Shown in pieces: positions 37,323-48,312 of a stretch of DNA of 64,000 bases. Source of the DNA: Acinetobacter lwoffii (GTDB taxonomy: Bacteria; Pseudomonadota; Gammaproteobacteria; Pseudomonadales; Moraxellaceae); the NCBI RefSeq assembly GCF_022967985.1, contig NZ_JALJVC010000001.1:62001-126000 (forward strand), in the 5' to 3' direction. Within the stretch, counting starts at the first letter, position 1; the number at the start of each line of letters is the position of its first letter. The notes beneath the pieces were generated by a model, which saw only the letters and a list, made by a program, of their open reading frames with translations, was not told where the DNA came from and made no database searches. The position numbers were made by a program, and so were the translations under genes.

Positions 37323-37679
37323 TTATTCCTGAATGGTCGCATCAGGTTCAATGAGTGATTTGCCCTCTTTTAAGCTTTGTAGCGCTTCAGGGTTAAAGTC
37401 GATCAACAGTTTGGTGTTTTTCGCATCGACATTATAGCGCTGAATCAGTTTCTGGTCGCCTGATAAGGTTTCGACTTTATATTCGTCAGCGATATTCATA
37501 ATGCCATCCAGATTGATGCTGGAGGAGGCATGATCTTCTTGAAAAAGTGCATGGATGTCACGTAAGTCAAAAGCTGCCTGGTTTATATTAGGATTTTTCT
37601 GGATGTAATTTTCTATATGGCGAACCAGTAATTGAGCAAATAAAAAATAATTAGGTCGATGGGAAAAGCGTAGAGACAT
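37323..37679 (-). CDS. Hypothetical protein (118 aa)
   Basis: Not recognised. Soluble, mixed alpha/beta composition with no signal peptide. The frame extends upstream to 37772, but the ATG at 37679 has AAGGAG at the right distance, and the sequence from MSLRFSHRPNYFLFAQ onward looks coding. It converges on bfmS. The upstream gap to nuoA is long, so it probably has its own promoter. Confidence 0.6.
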   Translation of the reverse strand: MSLRFSHRPNYFLFAQLLVRHIENYIQKNPNINQAAFDLRDIHALFQEDHASSSINLDGIMNIADEYKVETLSGDQKLIQRYNVDAKNTKLLIDFNPEALQSLKEGKSLIEPDATIQE

Positions 37680-38251
37680 GCAAGGACTCCTTATTGTTAC
37701 TTTATTAATGTCATGATGTGGTTTAGAAATAGAAATAACATATTCTGAATCAGTCCGTTGAGCATGTTGCAAAAAGACACAATTGCCAATCCAAGATTAC
37801 CAAGTAGCTGCAGGGGGTAAAGCAACAGTTAGATGTAAAAAATCACATTAAATATCAAGTTAAATCAAATAGTTTGAAAGAAAAAATAGTTGTTAAAATA
37901 AGTTTTTATCCGATTTAACTTGGATTCAATAGTGAAAAGGACTATATCTAAATGGGTGGGCGAGAAAAGCAGCTCATCGATCAGTCTATTTTCTGGCAGC
38001 GCTATTTATAGAAAAATTAATAGATAATTAAAATTTAATTTGGGAAAACGATTAAAACGAATTCTGAATGATTAAAGTCAAATTAAATGCTGAAATGTCT
38101 AAAAAATCATCCCAAAGACTAAGGCTTATAAACTAGCAAGTGAAATCCAAAATCAGGTACAATTGGCGGGATTAATTTTGTGTTTGGTGTATTTGAAGGC
38201 CAATACATACATTCTTTGTTAACAAATAGGCCTGCCAGGAGTTATCCCCGC
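37680..38251. other. Intergenic region upstream of the nuo operon
   Basis: About 570 bp, AT-rich, with no convincing gene. It should hold the nuo promoter, but I could not choose a -10/-35 pair with confidence. An in-frame GTG extension of nuoA at 38180 is not credible. Confidence 0.4.
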
Positions 38252-38797
38252 ATGAGTGCTATTACTCCATACGAATGGGCAATTATTGCCTTCGTGATCG
38301 GCGTTACATTTTTATGCGTCTTTATGCTGACTGTCCCATTACTCCTCGGGGGTAAATCATGGGGCCGTGCCAAGCAGGAGCAGTTTGAGTCAGGTGTAGT
38401 TAGCGCAGGTGGAGCTCGTATCCGCTTGTCTGCAAAGTTCTATTTAGTTGCAATTTTCTTTGTGGTGTTTGATTTAGAAGCACTTTATCTATATGCATGG
38501 GCAGTTTCTGTTCGTGAGGTAGGTTGGATTGGTTTTGCAACTGCAGCTATCTTTATCATAGTTTTACTTGTTGGTTTGATTTACGAATTATCGACAGGCG
38601 CACTCAATTGGGCACCTTCAGACAGACGTAAGGCAGCAGGAATTAAAGCTAAGATTGGTTCGCCAAATATGGATCTTGCAGAAATTACGCGCTTCAACTC
38701 GATTGAAGAATTGGTGATGGATCCAACGGGTCAAATCCCGGCTCAATCATCTGGTTTTGTGAAAAAGTCACAAACTCAATTATCTGATAAGGAGTAA
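38252..38797 (+). CDS. nuoA: NADH-quinone oxidoreductase subunit A
   Basis: Membrane subunit of complex I, 181 aa from the ATG at 38252, which has AGGAG at 38237-38241. Three transmembrane helices are present, with the conserved loop KQEQFESGVVSAGGARIRLSAKFY and FFVVFDLEALYLYAW. The C-terminal tail after WAPSDRRKAAG is longer than in E. coli NuoA. First gene of a 13-gene operon on the + strand. Confidence 0.92.
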   Translation: MSAITPYEWAIIAFVIGVTFLCVFMLTVPLLLGGKSWGRAKQEQFESGVVSAGGARIRLSAKFYLVAIFFVVFDLEALYLYAWAVSVREVGWIGFATAAIFIIVLLVGLIYELSTGALNWAPSDRRKAAGIKAKIGSPNMDLAEITRFNSIEELVMDPTGQIPAQSSGFVKKSQTQLSDKE

Positions 38798-38803
38798 GAC
38801 GGG

Positions 38804-39484
38804 ATGAAATATACATTAACCCGTGCGAATCCGAATGCTGACCAATATCCACTTCAGGAACGTATTGTTGTAGAAGATCCGTTGCTAGAAGAAGAAGTGA
38901 ATAAAAATGTATTCATGACTCGCTTAGAGGATGTGGTACATACAGCAGTCAACTGGGGTCGTAAAAACTCAGTTTGGCCATTTAACTTTGGTACATCTTG
39001 CTGCTACGTGGAATATGCAACGACCTTGACCGGCGTGCATGACTTGTCACGTTTTGGTGCCGAGGTTATCCGCGCTTCACCGCGTCAGGCGGACTTAATG
39101 ATTGTGGCGGGTACATGCTTTGTGAAAATGGCGCCGGTAATTCAGCGTCTGTATGAACAGATGCTTGAACCGAAATGGGTCATTTCAATGGGTGCATGTG
39201 CCAACTCAGGTGGTATGTACGATATTTATTCAGTCGTACAAGGTGTGGATAAAATCATCCCGGTCGATGTGTATATTCCAGGTTGCCCACCACGTCCTGA
39301 AGCTTTGATTCAGGCATTGATGCTGTTGCAAGACCAGATTCAACTAGAGCGTCGTCCGCTTTCTGCGGTGATCGGTGATGATCTTAAGCCAGTGTATAAG
39401 CCAAAGATGATGCCGGAACGTGACCGTAAGAAAGACCAGCGTGTTGCTGTGAAGAACTTACGCTCTATGGATGAAATTAAATAA
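38804..39484 (+). CDS. nuoB: NADH-quinone oxidoreductase subunit B
   Basis: Carries the terminal [4Fe-4S] cluster N2 of complex I, next to the quinone site. 226 aa. Cysteine motifs are [25 protein letters not shown] and [11 protein letters not shown]. It starts 6 bp after nuoA. A long inverted repeat lies in the 91-bp gap to nuoCD. Confidence 0.96.
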   Translation: MKYTLTRANPNADQYPLQERIVVEDPLLEEEVNKNVFMTRLEDVVHTAVNWGRKNSVWPFNFGTSCCYVEYATTLTGVHDLSRFGAEVIRASPRQADLMIVAGTCFVKMAPVIQRLYEQMLEPKWVISMGACANSGGMYDIYSVVQGVDKIIPVDVYIPGCPPRPEALIQALMLLQDQIQLERRPLSAVIGDDLKPVYKPKMMPERDRKKDQRVAVKNLRSMDEIK

Positions 39485-39486
39485 TT

Positions 39487-39538
39487 TAAACGACAGGTTG
39501 TTTTGTTGTGCACCCGCTATGGGTGTAATTGTCGTTTA
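39487..39538 (+). promoter_or_regulatory. Nested hairpin between nuoB and nuoCD
   Basis: Outer perfect 9-bp arms TAAACGACA/TGTCGTTTA (39487-39495, 39530-39538) enclose an inner stem CACCC/GGGTG (39511-39525). No T-run follows, so it is not a standard terminator. mRNA processing or stability is possible. Confidence 0.5.
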
Positions 39539-39575
39539 GGTTGACTGAATTTGTATTAAATAGGAAGCCAAGCCA

Positions 39576-41363
39576 ATGGCTGAAACTGACATTGCTATGC
39601 CAGAATCAACGCCTGTTGATTCACGCCCAGCATTTGCCATCATTGAAGAACTCAAAACCAAATTTGGTGAGAACTTCTTTGTGCAAACGACTTTCGAGGA
39701 TTTCCCGACAGTCTGGGTTGAGCGCGCACGTGTACAAGAAGTTTTAATGTTCTTGCGTACAGTGTCACGTCCTTACGTGATGTTGTTCGACCTGTCAGCG
39801 GTAGATGAGCGTCTGCGTACGCACCGCGACGGTTTACCTGCGTCTGACTTCACCGTGTTCTATCACCTGTTGTCGCTCGAGCGTAATACTGACATTCGTA
39901 TTAAAGTTGCCTTAGCTGAAAGCGATTTGAATCTTCCGACGGCAACCAATATTTGGCCAAATGCCAACTGGTACGAACGTGAAGCTTACGATATGTTCGG
40001 GATCAATTTCGAAGGGCATCCAATGCTCCGTCGTATCTTGTTGCCAACCTATTGGGAAGGTCATCCGCTACGTAAAGAATATTCTGCACGTGCGACTGAA
40101 TATACGCCGTATTTGCAAGATAAAGCCAAACAGGACTACGAACAGGAACATCTTCGTTTCGTCCCTGAAGATTGGGGTATGAAGCGCGGCAATGCCGATG
40201 AAGACTTCATGTTCCTGAACTTGGGTCCGAACCATCCATCTGCGCACGGTGCGTTCCGTGTGATCTTGCAGCTGGACGGTGAAGAAGTGAAAGACTGTGT
40301 GCCTGACATCGGTTATCACCACCGTGGTGTGGAAAAGATGGCTGAACGTCAAACCTGGCATTCATTCATTCCGTATACAGACCGTGTCGACTACCTCGGT
40401 GGTTGTGCGCAAAACATGCCTTACGTGCTTGGCGTAGAGCAAATGGCGGGTATTACTGTACCTGACCGTGCGCAATGTATCCGCGTGATGATGTCTGAAC
40501 TGTTCCGTATCAATAACCACTTGCTGTTCATTGGTACTGCGATTCAGGATGCCGGCGGTATGACGCCAGTCTTCTACATGTTTGCTGACCGTCAGAAAAT
40601 CTATGACGCAATTGAAGCGATCACCGGTTACCGTATGCATCCGGCATGGTTCCGTATCGGTGGTACCGCACACGATCTTCCAAACAACTGGCAGCACCTG
40701 ATTCGTGAAATCCTGGACTGGATGCCGAAACGTTTGAAGGAATATCATACTGCAGCGCTGAAAAACTCAGTATTTGTGGGTCGTACCCGTAATGTTGCGC
40801 AATACGATGCAAAATCTGCATTGGCTTGGGGTGTAACAGGTACAGGTCTACGCGCTACAGGTATCGACTTTGACGTACGTAAATACCGCCCATATAGCGG
40901 TTATGAAAATTATGACTTCGAAGTGCCGGTTGAGTACGAAGGCGATGCCTATGCACGTGTCATCGTTCACTACCGTGAAATCGAAGAATCACTGAAAATT
41001 ATCAAACAATGTTTAGATAATATGCCGTCTGGTGCGTATAAAGCAGACCATCCACTGGCTGTTCCACCACCAAAAGACAAGACATTACAAGATATTGAAA
41101 CCTTAATTACGCACTTCCTGAGCGTATCTTGGGGTCCTGTAATGCCGGCGGGTGAAGCATCTGTGATGGCGGAAGTGGTGAAAGGCGCGTCGAACTACTA
41201 CTTGACTTCAGACAAGTCAACTATGAGTTACCGTACCCGTATCCGTACACCAACCTTCACGCATTTACAGCAAATGCCTTCTGTGATTAACGGCAGCTTA
41301 ATGTCTGACTTAATCATTTATTTAGCGACCATTGACGTCGTAATGGCTGACGTGGATCGCTAA
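39576..41363 (+). CDS. nuoC: NADH-quinone oxidoreductase fused subunits C/D
   Basis: A 595-aa natural fusion of NuoC (30-kDa type, first ~190 residues, with the ERxVWDMFGI-like sequence [20 protein letters not shown]) and NuoD (49-kDa type, from about [15 protein letters not shown]). NuoD lines the quinone-binding cavity next to cluster N2; HRGVEKMAE and the late [11 protein letters not shown] are visible. The fusion is usual in gammaproteobacteria. The start has an AGGAAG site. Continues the nuo operon. Confidence 0.95.
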   Translation: MAETDIAMPESTPVDSRPAFAIIEELKTKFGENFFVQTTFEDFPTVWVERARVQEVLMFLRTVSRPYVMLFDLSAVDERLRTHRDGLPASDFTVFYHLLSLERNTDIRIKVALAESDLNLPTATNIWPNANWYEREAYDMFGINFEGHPMLRRILLPTYWEGHPLRKEYSARATEYTPYLQDKAKQDYEQEHLRFVPEDWGMKRGNADEDFMFLNLGPNHPSAHGAFRVILQLDGEEVKDCVPDIGYHHRGVEKMAERQTWHSFIPYTDRVDYLGGCAQNMPYVLGVEQMAGITVPDRAQCIRVMMSELFRINNHLLFIGTAIQDAGGMTPVFYMFADRQKIYDAIEAITGYRMHPAWFRIGGTAHDLPNNWQHLIREILDWMPKRLKEYHTAALKNSVFVGRTRNVAQYDAKSALAWGVTGTGLRATGIDFDVRKYRPYSGYENYDFEVPVEYEGDAYARVIVHYREIEESLKIIKQCLDNMPSGAYKADHPLAVPPPKDKTLQDIETLITHFLSVSWGPVMPAGEASVMAEVVKGASNYYLTSDKSTMSYRTRIRTPTFTHLQQMPSVINGSLMSDLIIYLATIDVVMADVDR

Positions 41364-41377
41364 GGGGTAAACGCATT

Positions 41378-41887
41378 ATGATGATTTTGACTGATAAAAA
41401 GCCACGTGTGAATGTTGAAGGAATTTTGACTGCGGACGAAATTCACGATATCGAACATCACATGGGGCACTACCCATACCCACGTGCAGCGTGTCTAGAT
41501 GCGCTGAAGTGTGTACAACGCCGTAATGGCTGGGTAGATGATGCGCAAATGAATGCCATCGCACAAATGCTCAGCATGAGCGTTGCAGACCTTGAAGGTG
41601 TGGCAACGTTCTATAACCGTATTTACCGTCAGCCGGTCGGTCGTCACGTAATTTTGTTATGTGATTCGATTGCGTGTTTCCTGATGGGTGCGGAAACTTT
41701 GGCAGAAGCATTCCAGCGCGAATTAGGCATTTCTTTTGGTCAAACGACTGCAGATGGTCGTTTCACTTTGCTGCCAATTTGCTGTCTGGGCAACTGTGAC
41801 AAAGGTCCAACCTTAATGATTGATGAAGACACGCATGGTCTGGTTGAAGTGACTTCGGTGAAACAGCTGTTGGAGAAGTATGTATGA
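41378..41887 (+). CDS. nuoE: NADH-quinone oxidoreductase subunit E
   Basis: A 169-aa thioredoxin-like subunit holding the [2Fe-2S] cluster N1a. Its four cysteines are in [12 protein letters not shown] and [11 protein letters not shown]. Part of the NADH-dehydrogenase arm with NuoF and NuoG. Its stop overlaps the nuoF start by 4 bp (ATGA), indicating coupled translation. Confidence 0.93.
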   Translation: MMILTDKKPRVNVEGILTADEIHDIEHHMGHYPYPRAACLDALKCVQRRNGWVDDAQMNAIAQMLSMSVADLEGVATFYNRIYRQPVGRHVILLCDSIACFLMGAETLAEAFQRELGISFGQTTADGRFTLLPICCLGNCDKGPTLMIDEDTHGLVEVTSVKQLLEKYV

Positions 41888-43215
41888 ATACTGAACCAAA
41901 ACCAATTTATGGCGACGGTAACCCGGAAACGCATCCATTAACATGGCGTTTAAGCAAACAAGCCAACGTACGTAATGCAGATGATTACGAAGCGCTTGAA
42001 GGTTATGCAGGCTTTAAAAAAGCACTGACCATGTCGCCTAAAGATGTATTGGAAGTGGTTAAAGCAGCGACTGTTAAAGGTCGTGGTGGTGCAGGCTTCC
42101 CGGCAGGCATTAAATGGTCTTTGATGGCGCCAAACGACAACTCAGGTCCACGTTACCTGATTTGTAATGCCGATGAGATGGAACCAGGTACCTTTAAAGA
42201 CCGTTTGTTGATGGAAGATCTTCCGCATCAATTAATCGAAGGGATGCTGATTGCGGGTTATACGCTTGAAGCAACACACGGTTATATCTTTATCCGCGGC
42301 GAGTACATCGAAGCTGCTCAGTACTTAAATGAAGCACTTGAGCAAGTTCGTGCCAAAGGTTATTTGGGGGATAACATCCTCGGTACAGGCTGGAACTTCG
42401 AGTTACACGTGCATACCGGTGCGGGTCGTTATATCTGCGGTGAAGAAACTGCATTGATTAACTCGCTTGAAGGTCGCCGTGCCAACCCGCGTACTAAACC
42501 GCCATTCCCGCAAGTTGCAGGTGCTTGGGGTCGTCCTACGATTGTGAACAACGTAGAGACCTACAACAACTTACCGGCAATCATGCTGCGTGGTCCTGAA
42601 TGGTACATCAACTTATCTGCTGGTAAGTCGAAAGATCCAGGCACCAAGATTTATGGTGCATCAGGTAAAGTGAAATTCCCGGGTCTATGGGAGCTTCCAT
42701 TTGGTACGACAGCACGTGAAGTGATTGAAGACCATGCTGGTGGTATGCGTGACGGCTTAAAACTGAAAGCATGGTTACCGGGTGGTGCATCGACTGACTT
42801 CCTGGCTGCCGAGCATATTGATCTTCCTATGGATGCGGAAAGCATCATGAAAGCAGGTTCGCGTTTAGGAACTTGCTTATTGATGGTGGTAGATGAAACC
42901 CAATGTATAGTTTCAGCGACACGTAACCTCGAAGAATTCTTTGCACGCGAATCATGTGGTTTCTGTACGCCTTGCCGTGATGGCTTACCTTGGGCTGTGA
43001 AAGCGCTGAAAGCACTGGAAGATGGCACAGGTAAGAAAGAAGATATCGATCACTTACAAGAACTGACTCGTAAGCTTTGGATTGGTAAAACTTTCTGTGC
43101 CCACGCACCGGGTGCAATGGAGCCGCTTATGGGCGCACTCAAATATTTCCGTGGCGAATTTGAAGCGAAGGTTGTGAATGCCGCCGCTCAAACCAGCAAC
43201 GTAGAACAAGCTTAA
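41884..43215 (+). CDS. nuoF: NADH-quinone oxidoreductase subunit F
   Basis: The NADH-binding subunit, 443 aa, holding FMN and cluster N3. The glycine-rich NADH loop [14 protein letters not shown] and [15 protein letters not shown] are followed by the FMN region ([19 protein letters not shown]). The N3 cysteines are in [12 protein letters not shown], with a further Cys in [10 protein letters not shown]. Entry point for electrons from NADH. Confidence 0.96.
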   Translation: MNTEPKPIYGDGNPETHPLTWRLSKQANVRNADDYEALEGYAGFKKALTMSPKDVLEVVKAATVKGRGGAGFPAGIKWSLMAPNDNSGPRYLICNADEMEPGTFKDRLLMEDLPHQLIEGMLIAGYTLEATHGYIFIRGEYIEAAQYLNEALEQVRAKGYLGDNILGTGWNFELHVHTGAGRYICGEETALINSLEGRRANPRTKPPFPQVAGAWGRPTIVNNVETYNNLPAIMLRGPEWYINLSAGKSKDPGTKIYGASGKVKFPGLWELPFGTTAREVIEDHAGGMRDGLKLKAWLPGGASTDFLAAEHIDLPMDAESIMKAGSRLGTCLLMVVDETQCIVSATRNLEEFFARESCGFCTPCRDGLPWAVKALKALEDGTGKKEDIDHLQELTRKLWIGKTFCAHAPGAMEPLMGALKYFRGEFEAKVVNAAAQTSNVEQA

Positions 43216-43226
43216 GGAATTCGACT

Positions 43227-45905
43227 ATGGCTACAATTCATGTCGATGGCAAATCGTATGAAGTCAACGGCTCGGAAAACTTGCTACAAGCATGTTTGAG
43301 TCTTGGCATTGATATCCCATACTTTTGTTGGCATCCATCCTTAGGTTCTGTCGGCTCTTGCCGTCAATGTGCCGTGACCCAGTACGCGAATCCAGAAGAT
43401 ACGCGTGGCCGTTTGGTCATGTCATGTATGACGCCTGCATCTGACAATACCTACATCTCGATTGAAGACAAAGAAGCCAAAGATTTCCGTGCTTCGATTG
43501 TTGAATTCTTGATGACCAACCACCCGCACGACTGTCCAGTCTGTGAAGAAGGTGGTCACTGTCATTTACAAGATATGACTGTAATGACGCAGCATGACCG
43601 TCGTCGCTACCGTTTCACCAAACGTACCCATTACAACCAGGAGCTTGGCTCATTCATTTCCCACGAAATGAACCGTTGTATCGCGTGTTACCGTTGTGTG
43701 CGTTATTACAAAGACTACGCAGGTGGTACGGACTTCGGCGTGTATGCCAACGCATCACGTGTATACTTCGGTCGTCCGGAATCAGGCACTTTAGAGTCTG
43801 AATTCTCGGGTAACCTGACTGAAGTATGTCCAACAGGTGTATTCACCGACAAAACTCATTCGGCTCGCTACAACCGTAAATGGGACATGCAGTATGCGCC
43901 AAGCGTATGCCAAGGCTGTTCTTCAGGTTGTAATATCTCTCCGGGTGAACGTTATGGCGAACTTCGCCGCGTAGAAAACCGTTATAACGGTGAAGTCAAC
44001 CAGTACTTCTTATGCGACAAAGGCCGTTTCGGTACAGGTTATGTGAACCGTGAAGACCGCCCGCGTCAACCACAATTCCGTCAAGGTGCAACTGTTGAAA
44101 TTGTTTCAGTGGATGCAGCACTAGACACGGTCATTGCAAATATCCAGGGCAAAAAAGTATTGGGTATTGGTTCACCGCGTGCATCACTTGAGTCGAACTT
44201 CGCACTTCGTGAGTTGGTGGGTCAAGAGAACTTCTCAACAGGTCTATCTCAAAAAGAGCAAAACCTGGTTGAACTTGCTGCTTCTATCATGCAAACCGAG
44301 GGTGTTTACAACCCGAACATGCGTGAAATTGAAAGCTACGATGCTGTGTTAATTTTGGGTGAAGACCTCACACAAACTGCGCCACGTATGGCTTTATCTG
44401 TTCGCCAGGCTGCGAAAAATAAAGGCAAAGAGATGGCGGCAGAGCGCCGTACGCAAGAGTGGTTGGCTGAACCGGTACAACGTATTGCACAAGATGCGAA
44501 ATCTCCGATTTACATCCTGGCTGCGACACAAACCCGTTTGTCTGATGTTGCCGAAGGTGAAGTGGTTGCTTCTCCAAACGACATCGCGCGTTTAGGTTTT
44601 GCAGTTGCTGCAGCAGTTGCTGGTGAAACGATTCTTGGTTTAGATGACGATGCCAAAGCATTTGCACAAACCATTGCGGACACTTTAAAAGCTGCGAAGA
44701 AACCACTGGTCATCTCGGGTACAAGCTTGCAAGATCCTGCCATTATGGAAGCTGCTGCACAAGTTGCACAGAATCTGGGTAATGCAGGTCTGACCTTGAC
44801 GGTTCCTGAAGTGAACTCGATGGGTATGGCAATCTTCGGTGGTCAAAGCCTGGAGCAAGCTTTTGCTCAGGACTACGACACTGTCGTGATTGTTGAAAAT
44901 GACCTTTATCGTCGTTTACCAGCAGCACAAGTGGATGCCGCACTTGCAGGCAAAGAAGTGATCGTTCTGGATCACTCTGAAACTGAAACTGTGAAGAAAG
45001 CCGACATCGTACTTTCTGCCGCTTCGTTTGCTGAAGGTGATGGTACTGTCGTTTCTCAAGAAGGCCGTGCACAACGTTTCTACCAAGTGTATGACCCAAG
45101 CTACTACAATCCTGAATTGGCGATCAAGGAATCTTGGCGCTGGTTACACGCTCTGGAAACAGGCGTAAAAGGCAAAGCGATTTCTTGGACTTTACTGGAT
45201 GACGTAATCGAGTCAGTGGCGAAGAACGTTCCTGCGCTTGAGGGCATTCAGGATGTTGCACCTGATGCGGGCTTCCGTGTACATGGTTTGAAAGTGGCAC
45301 GTGAACCACGTCGTTACTCAGGTCGTACTTCAATGCGTTCGCCATTGTCTGTACATGAGCCGAAACAGCCTACAGATAAAGACTCTGCATTAACGTTCTC
45401 GATGGAAGGTTATGTAGGAGACCAGACGCCATCTCCACTGGTTCCATTTGCATGGTCTGCAGGCTGGAACTCGCCACAAGCTTGGAACAAGTTCCAGGAA
45501 ACTGTAGGTGGTTCACTGAAAGGTGGTGATTCAGGCGTTCGTTTATTCGACCGTTTGGCAAAACGTCCGGCACGTACATTCGTTGCACCGGCACCTGTTC
45601 TGGTCAATGCTGAAAGCTTCCGTCTGGTACCAATGCACCATATCTTTGGTTCAGGTGAATTCACGGTAAAAACACCAGCGATGGAAACACGTATTCCTGA
45701 AGCGGTATTTGCAGTGGGTGAGCAGGATGCAGCGCGCCTGAATGTTCAAGATGGTCAGACAATCACGGTGAAAGCAGGTGAGACGTCAATCGTTCTTCCA
45801 GTTCAAGTGATTGAATATTTACCAACAGGTTATATTGGCTACCCAATCGGTCTGGCACCGACGGTATCTCTTGCAGAGCCTGTTTCAGTCGCGGTAGGAG
45901 TGTAA
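43227..45905 (+). CDS. nuoG: NADH-quinone oxidoreductase subunit G
   Basis: An 892-aa iron-sulfur subunit related to molybdopterin enzymes. The N-terminal [2Fe-2S] ferredoxin domain ([19 protein letters not shown]) is followed by [14 protein letters not shown] and [16 protein letters not shown] cluster motifs. Next is the extra N7-type cluster region [13 protein letters not shown] and a degenerate MopB domain. Similar in layout to the E. coli protein. Lies 11 bp after nuoF. Confidence 0.95.
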   Translation: MATIHVDGKSYEVNGSENLLQACLSLGIDIPYFCWHPSLGSVGSCRQCAVTQYANPEDTRGRLVMSCMTPASDNTYISIEDKEAKDFRASIVEFLMTNHPHDCPVCEEGGHCHLQDMTVMTQHDRRRYRFTKRTHYNQELGSFISHEMNRCIACYRCVRYYKDYAGGTDFGVYANASRVYFGRPESGTLESEFSGNLTEVCPTGVFTDKTHSARYNRKWDMQYAPSVCQGCSSGCNISPGERYGELRRVENRYNGEVNQYFLCDKGRFGTGYVNREDRPRQPQFRQGATVEIVSVDAALDTVIANIQGKKVLGIGSPRASLESNFALRELVGQENFSTGLSQKEQNLVELAASIMQTEGVYNPNMREIESYDAVLILGEDLTQTAPRMALSVRQAAKNKGKEMAAERRTQEWLAEPVQRIAQDAKSPIYILAATQTRLSDVAEGEVVASPNDIARLGFAVAAAVAGETILGLDDDAKAFAQTIADTLKAAKKPLVISGTSLQDPAIMEAAAQVAQNLGNAGLTLTVPEVNSMGMAIFGGQSLEQAFAQDYDTVVIVENDLYRRLPAAQVDAALAGKEVIVLDHSETETVKKADIVLSAASFAEGDGTVVSQEGRAQRFYQVYDPSYYNPELAIKESWRWLHALETGVKGKAISWTLLDDVIESVAKNVPALEGIQDVAPDAGFRVHGLKVAREPRRYSGRTSMRSPLSVHEPKQPTDKDSALTFSMEGYVGDQTPSPLVPFAWSAGWNSPQAWNKFQETVGGSLKGGDSGVRLFDRLAKRPARTFVAPAPVLVNAESFRLVPMHHIFGSGEFTVKTPAMETRIPEAVFAVGEQDAARLNVQDGQTITVKAGETSIVLPVQVIEYLPTGYIGYPIGLAPTVSLAEPVSVAVGV

Positions 45906-45908
45906 TTC

Positions 45909-46925
45909 ATGGAACAAGAATTAATCCGTCAAACGCCGCTGTGGGCTGAAAACTGGCCAATTGCCTATTCAGTCATTCAAGCGATTGTGATCTTGCTGGT
46001 TGTAGTACTGATCGCTGCGTTGATGTCTTTTATTGAACGTCGTTTACTCGGCTTGTGGCAAGACCGTTACGGTCCGAACCGTGTTGGTCCGGGTGGTATG
46101 TTCCAGATTGTTGCCGACATGCTGAAAATCATGTTCAAGGAAGACTGGACACCTAAGTTTGCTGACAAATTGACGTTCCGTATGGCGCCAGCAGTTGCGA
46201 TGGCAACTGCGGTGCTGTCGTTCATGGTTATTCCTGTATCACCTTATTTAGGTGTAGCAGACATGAACATCGGCCTGTTGTTCTTTATGGCAATGGCGGG
46301 TATTGCAGTTTATGCAGTCCTGTTCGGTGGCTGGTCATCAAACAACAAATATGCCTTACTGGGCGGTTTACGTTCTGCAGCTCAAACCATTTCGTATGAA
46401 GTGTTCTTGGGTATCTCGTTGATGGGTGTGGTGGCAATTGCCGGTTCATTCAACATGCGTGAAATCGTTGAAGCGCAAAAAGATGTCTGGTTTGTGATTC
46501 CTCAGTTCCTAGGTTTCTTGATCTTCGTGGTTGCAGGTGTGGCGGTAACGCATCGTCACCCATTTGACCAACCAGAAGCAGAACAGGAACTGGCAGAAGG
46601 TTACCATGTCGAATACGGCGGTATGAAATGGGGGATGTTCTTCGTTGCGGAATACGTCAACGTGGTACTGATCTCTGCATTGATCGTGACTTTATTCTTC
46701 GGTGGCTGGCTTGCGCCATTCAACCTTGATATTCCGTTCCTTCCAGCAGCATTCTGGTTCATTATCAAAACAGCATTCTTTGTAATGATGTTTGTACTGG
46801 CGCGTGGTTCTTTAATGCGTCCACGTTATGACCAGGTAATGAACTTTGGTTGGAAAATTTGCTTGCCATTGGCGTTGGTTAACCTTTTGGTAACTGGTGC
46901 TGTGATTCTGATGAATCAGGCCTAA
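45909..46925 (+). CDS. nuoH: NADH-quinone oxidoreductase subunit H
   Basis: A 338-aa, eight-helix membrane subunit that joins the arm to the membrane domain and forms part of the quinone tunnel. Typical segments are [32 protein letters not shown] and the acidic loop [20 protein letters not shown]. Starts 3 bp after nuoG. Confidence 0.96.
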   Translation: MEQELIRQTPLWAENWPIAYSVIQAIVILLVVVLIAALMSFIERRLLGLWQDRYGPNRVGPGGMFQIVADMLKIMFKEDWTPKFADKLTFRMAPAVAMATAVLSFMVIPVSPYLGVADMNIGLLFFMAMAGIAVYAVLFGGWSSNNKYALLGGLRSAAQTISYEVFLGISLMGVVAIAGSFNMREIVEAQKDVWFVIPQFLGFLIFVVAGVAVTHRHPFDQPEAEQELAEGYHVEYGGMKWGMFFVAEYVNVVLISALIVTLFFGGWLAPFNLDIPFLPAAFWFIIKTAFFVMMFVLARGSLMRPRYDQVMNFGWKICLPLALVNLLVTGAVILMNQA

Positions 46926-46943
46926 GACAGCAGGGAGAACAAA

Positions 46944-47486
46944 ATGTTTAAATTTCTAGCTGGATTCGGGTCAATCGTTCGTTCGTTGTGGATGGTGTTC
47001 AGCCACGCAACACGTAAACGTGACACCATTTTATATCCGGAAGTGCCGGCCGAAGAAATCGTGCCACCACGCTTCCGTGGTCGTATCGTATTGACGCGCG
47101 ACCCTGATGGCGAAGAACGCTGTGTGGCATGTAACCTGTGTGCGGTTGCCTGTCCGGTAGGCTGTATTTCACTACAAAAAGCAGAACGTGAAGATGGTCG
47201 CTGGTATCCGGAATTTTTCCGTATCAATTTCTCGCGTTGTATTTTCTGCGGTATGTGTGAAGAAGCGTGTCCAACCACTGCGATTCAGATGACCCCGGAT
47301 TTCGAGCTTGGTGAATATGTTCGTCAAGACCTGGTCTATGAAAAAGAACACCTGCTGATTTCTGGTCCTGGTAAATATCCTGACTATAACTTCTACCGTG
47401 TAACCGGTATGGCAGTTGCAGGCAAGGACAAAGGTCAAGCACAGCGTGAAAGTGCACCTGTTGATGTACGGAGTCTATTACCATGA
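46944..47486 (+). CDS. nuoI: NADH-quinone oxidoreductase subunit I
   Basis: A 180-aa protein with two [4Fe-4S] ferredoxin motifs for clusters N6a and N6b: [15 protein letters not shown] and [15 protein letters not shown]. Passes electrons from NuoG to NuoB. The C-terminal tail is a little longer than usual. Its stop overlaps the nuoJ start by 4 bp. Confidence 0.96.
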   Translation: MFKFLAGFGSIVRSLWMVFSHATRKRDTILYPEVPAEEIVPPRFRGRIVLTRDPDGEERCVACNLCAVACPVGCISLQKAEREDGRWYPEFFRINFSRCIFCGMCEEACPTTAIQMTPDFELGEYVRQDLVYEKEHLLISGPGKYPDYNFYRVTGMAVAGKDKGQAQRESAPVDVRSLLP

Positions 47487-48004
47487 TGTGGCCATTTTAT
47501 TTAATGGCCCTTGTGGCCATTGTCTCTACGGTTCGCGTTGTTACTAACGCGAATCCGGTACATGCTTTATTAAGCCTGATCGTGTCATTGCTTGCAGTCG
47601 CAGGCATGTTCCTGATCGTCGGTGCGCCATTCGCTGGTGCGCTGGAAGTGATCGTTTATGCGGGCGCGATCATGGTGTTGTTCGTGTTCGTGGTAATGAT
47701 GCTGAACCTGGGTGAGCAGACCGTTGAACAAGAACGTAAATGGTTGACTTCATCGGCTTGGGCTTATCCGGCGTTGATGAGCTTCCTGATCGGTTTGGTG
47801 CTGGTATGGGTATTAAACTCTGATTACACACAAGCTTCACTGGTAATGGGTACAGAAATGGTGGGCCCGAAAGCAGTGGGTCAAGCACTCTTTACGCAAT
47901 ACTTGTTGTTGGTTGAAGTTGCCGCGATGTTATTGCTTGCTGCCTTGGTAGCTGCATTCCATTTGGGTAAACGTGAACCAGATGCAGAAGAGGAAAAAGA
48001 ATAA
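47483..48004 (+). CDS. nuoJ: NADH-quinone oxidoreductase subunit J
   Basis: A 173-aa membrane subunit with five helices. The key helix is [20 protein letters not shown], the flexible pi-bulge segment that links quinone chemistry to proton pumping. The start overlaps nuoI by 4 bp and the stop shares a base with the nuoK start. Confidence 0.93.
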   Translation: MMWPFYLMALVAIVSTVRVVTNANPVHALLSLIVSLLAVAGMFLIVGAPFAGALEVIVYAGAIMVLFVFVVMMLNLGEQTVEQERKWLTSSAWAYPALMSFLIGLVLVWVLNSDYTQASLVMGTEMVGPKAVGQALFTQYLLLVEVAAMLLLAALVAAFHLGKREPDAEEEKE

Positions 48005-48312
48005 TGGGCAACATCCCTTTAGAGCATGGTTTGATCGTTGCATCTATTCTCTTTGCACTGGGTTTTTACGGTGTAATGGTGCGACGCAACCTACTATTTA
48101 TTTTAATGAGCCTTGAAATCATGATGAACGCTGCTGCTTTGGCGTTCGTCCTGGCGGGCAGTGCATGGGCACAGCCAGATGGTCAGATCATGTTTATCCT
48201 GATCCTGACGCTTGCTGCGGCAGAGGCTTGTATTGGTCTTGCGATCGTCCTTCAGTTCTATCATCGCTTCCATCACCTGGATGTGGATGCTGCTAGTGAG
48301 ATGCGCGGATGA
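48004..48312 (+). CDS. nuoK: NADH-quinone oxidoreductase subunit K
   Basis: A 102-aa, three-helix membrane subunit related to MrpC antiporter subunits. Conserved glutamates are in [13 protein letters not shown] and [15 protein letters not shown]. Overlaps nuoJ by 1 bp and nuoL by 4 bp. Confidence 0.94.
   Translation: MGNIPLEHGLIVASILFALGFYGVMVRRNLLFILMSLEIMMNAAALAFVLAGSAWAQPDGQIMFILILTLAAAEACIGLAIVLQFYHRFHHLDVDAASEMRG

Noticed and set aside
40068-40748. Long minus-strand frames within nuoCD and other nuo genes
   Set aside because: Shadow frames of highly biased codons in genes with certain identity on the + strand.
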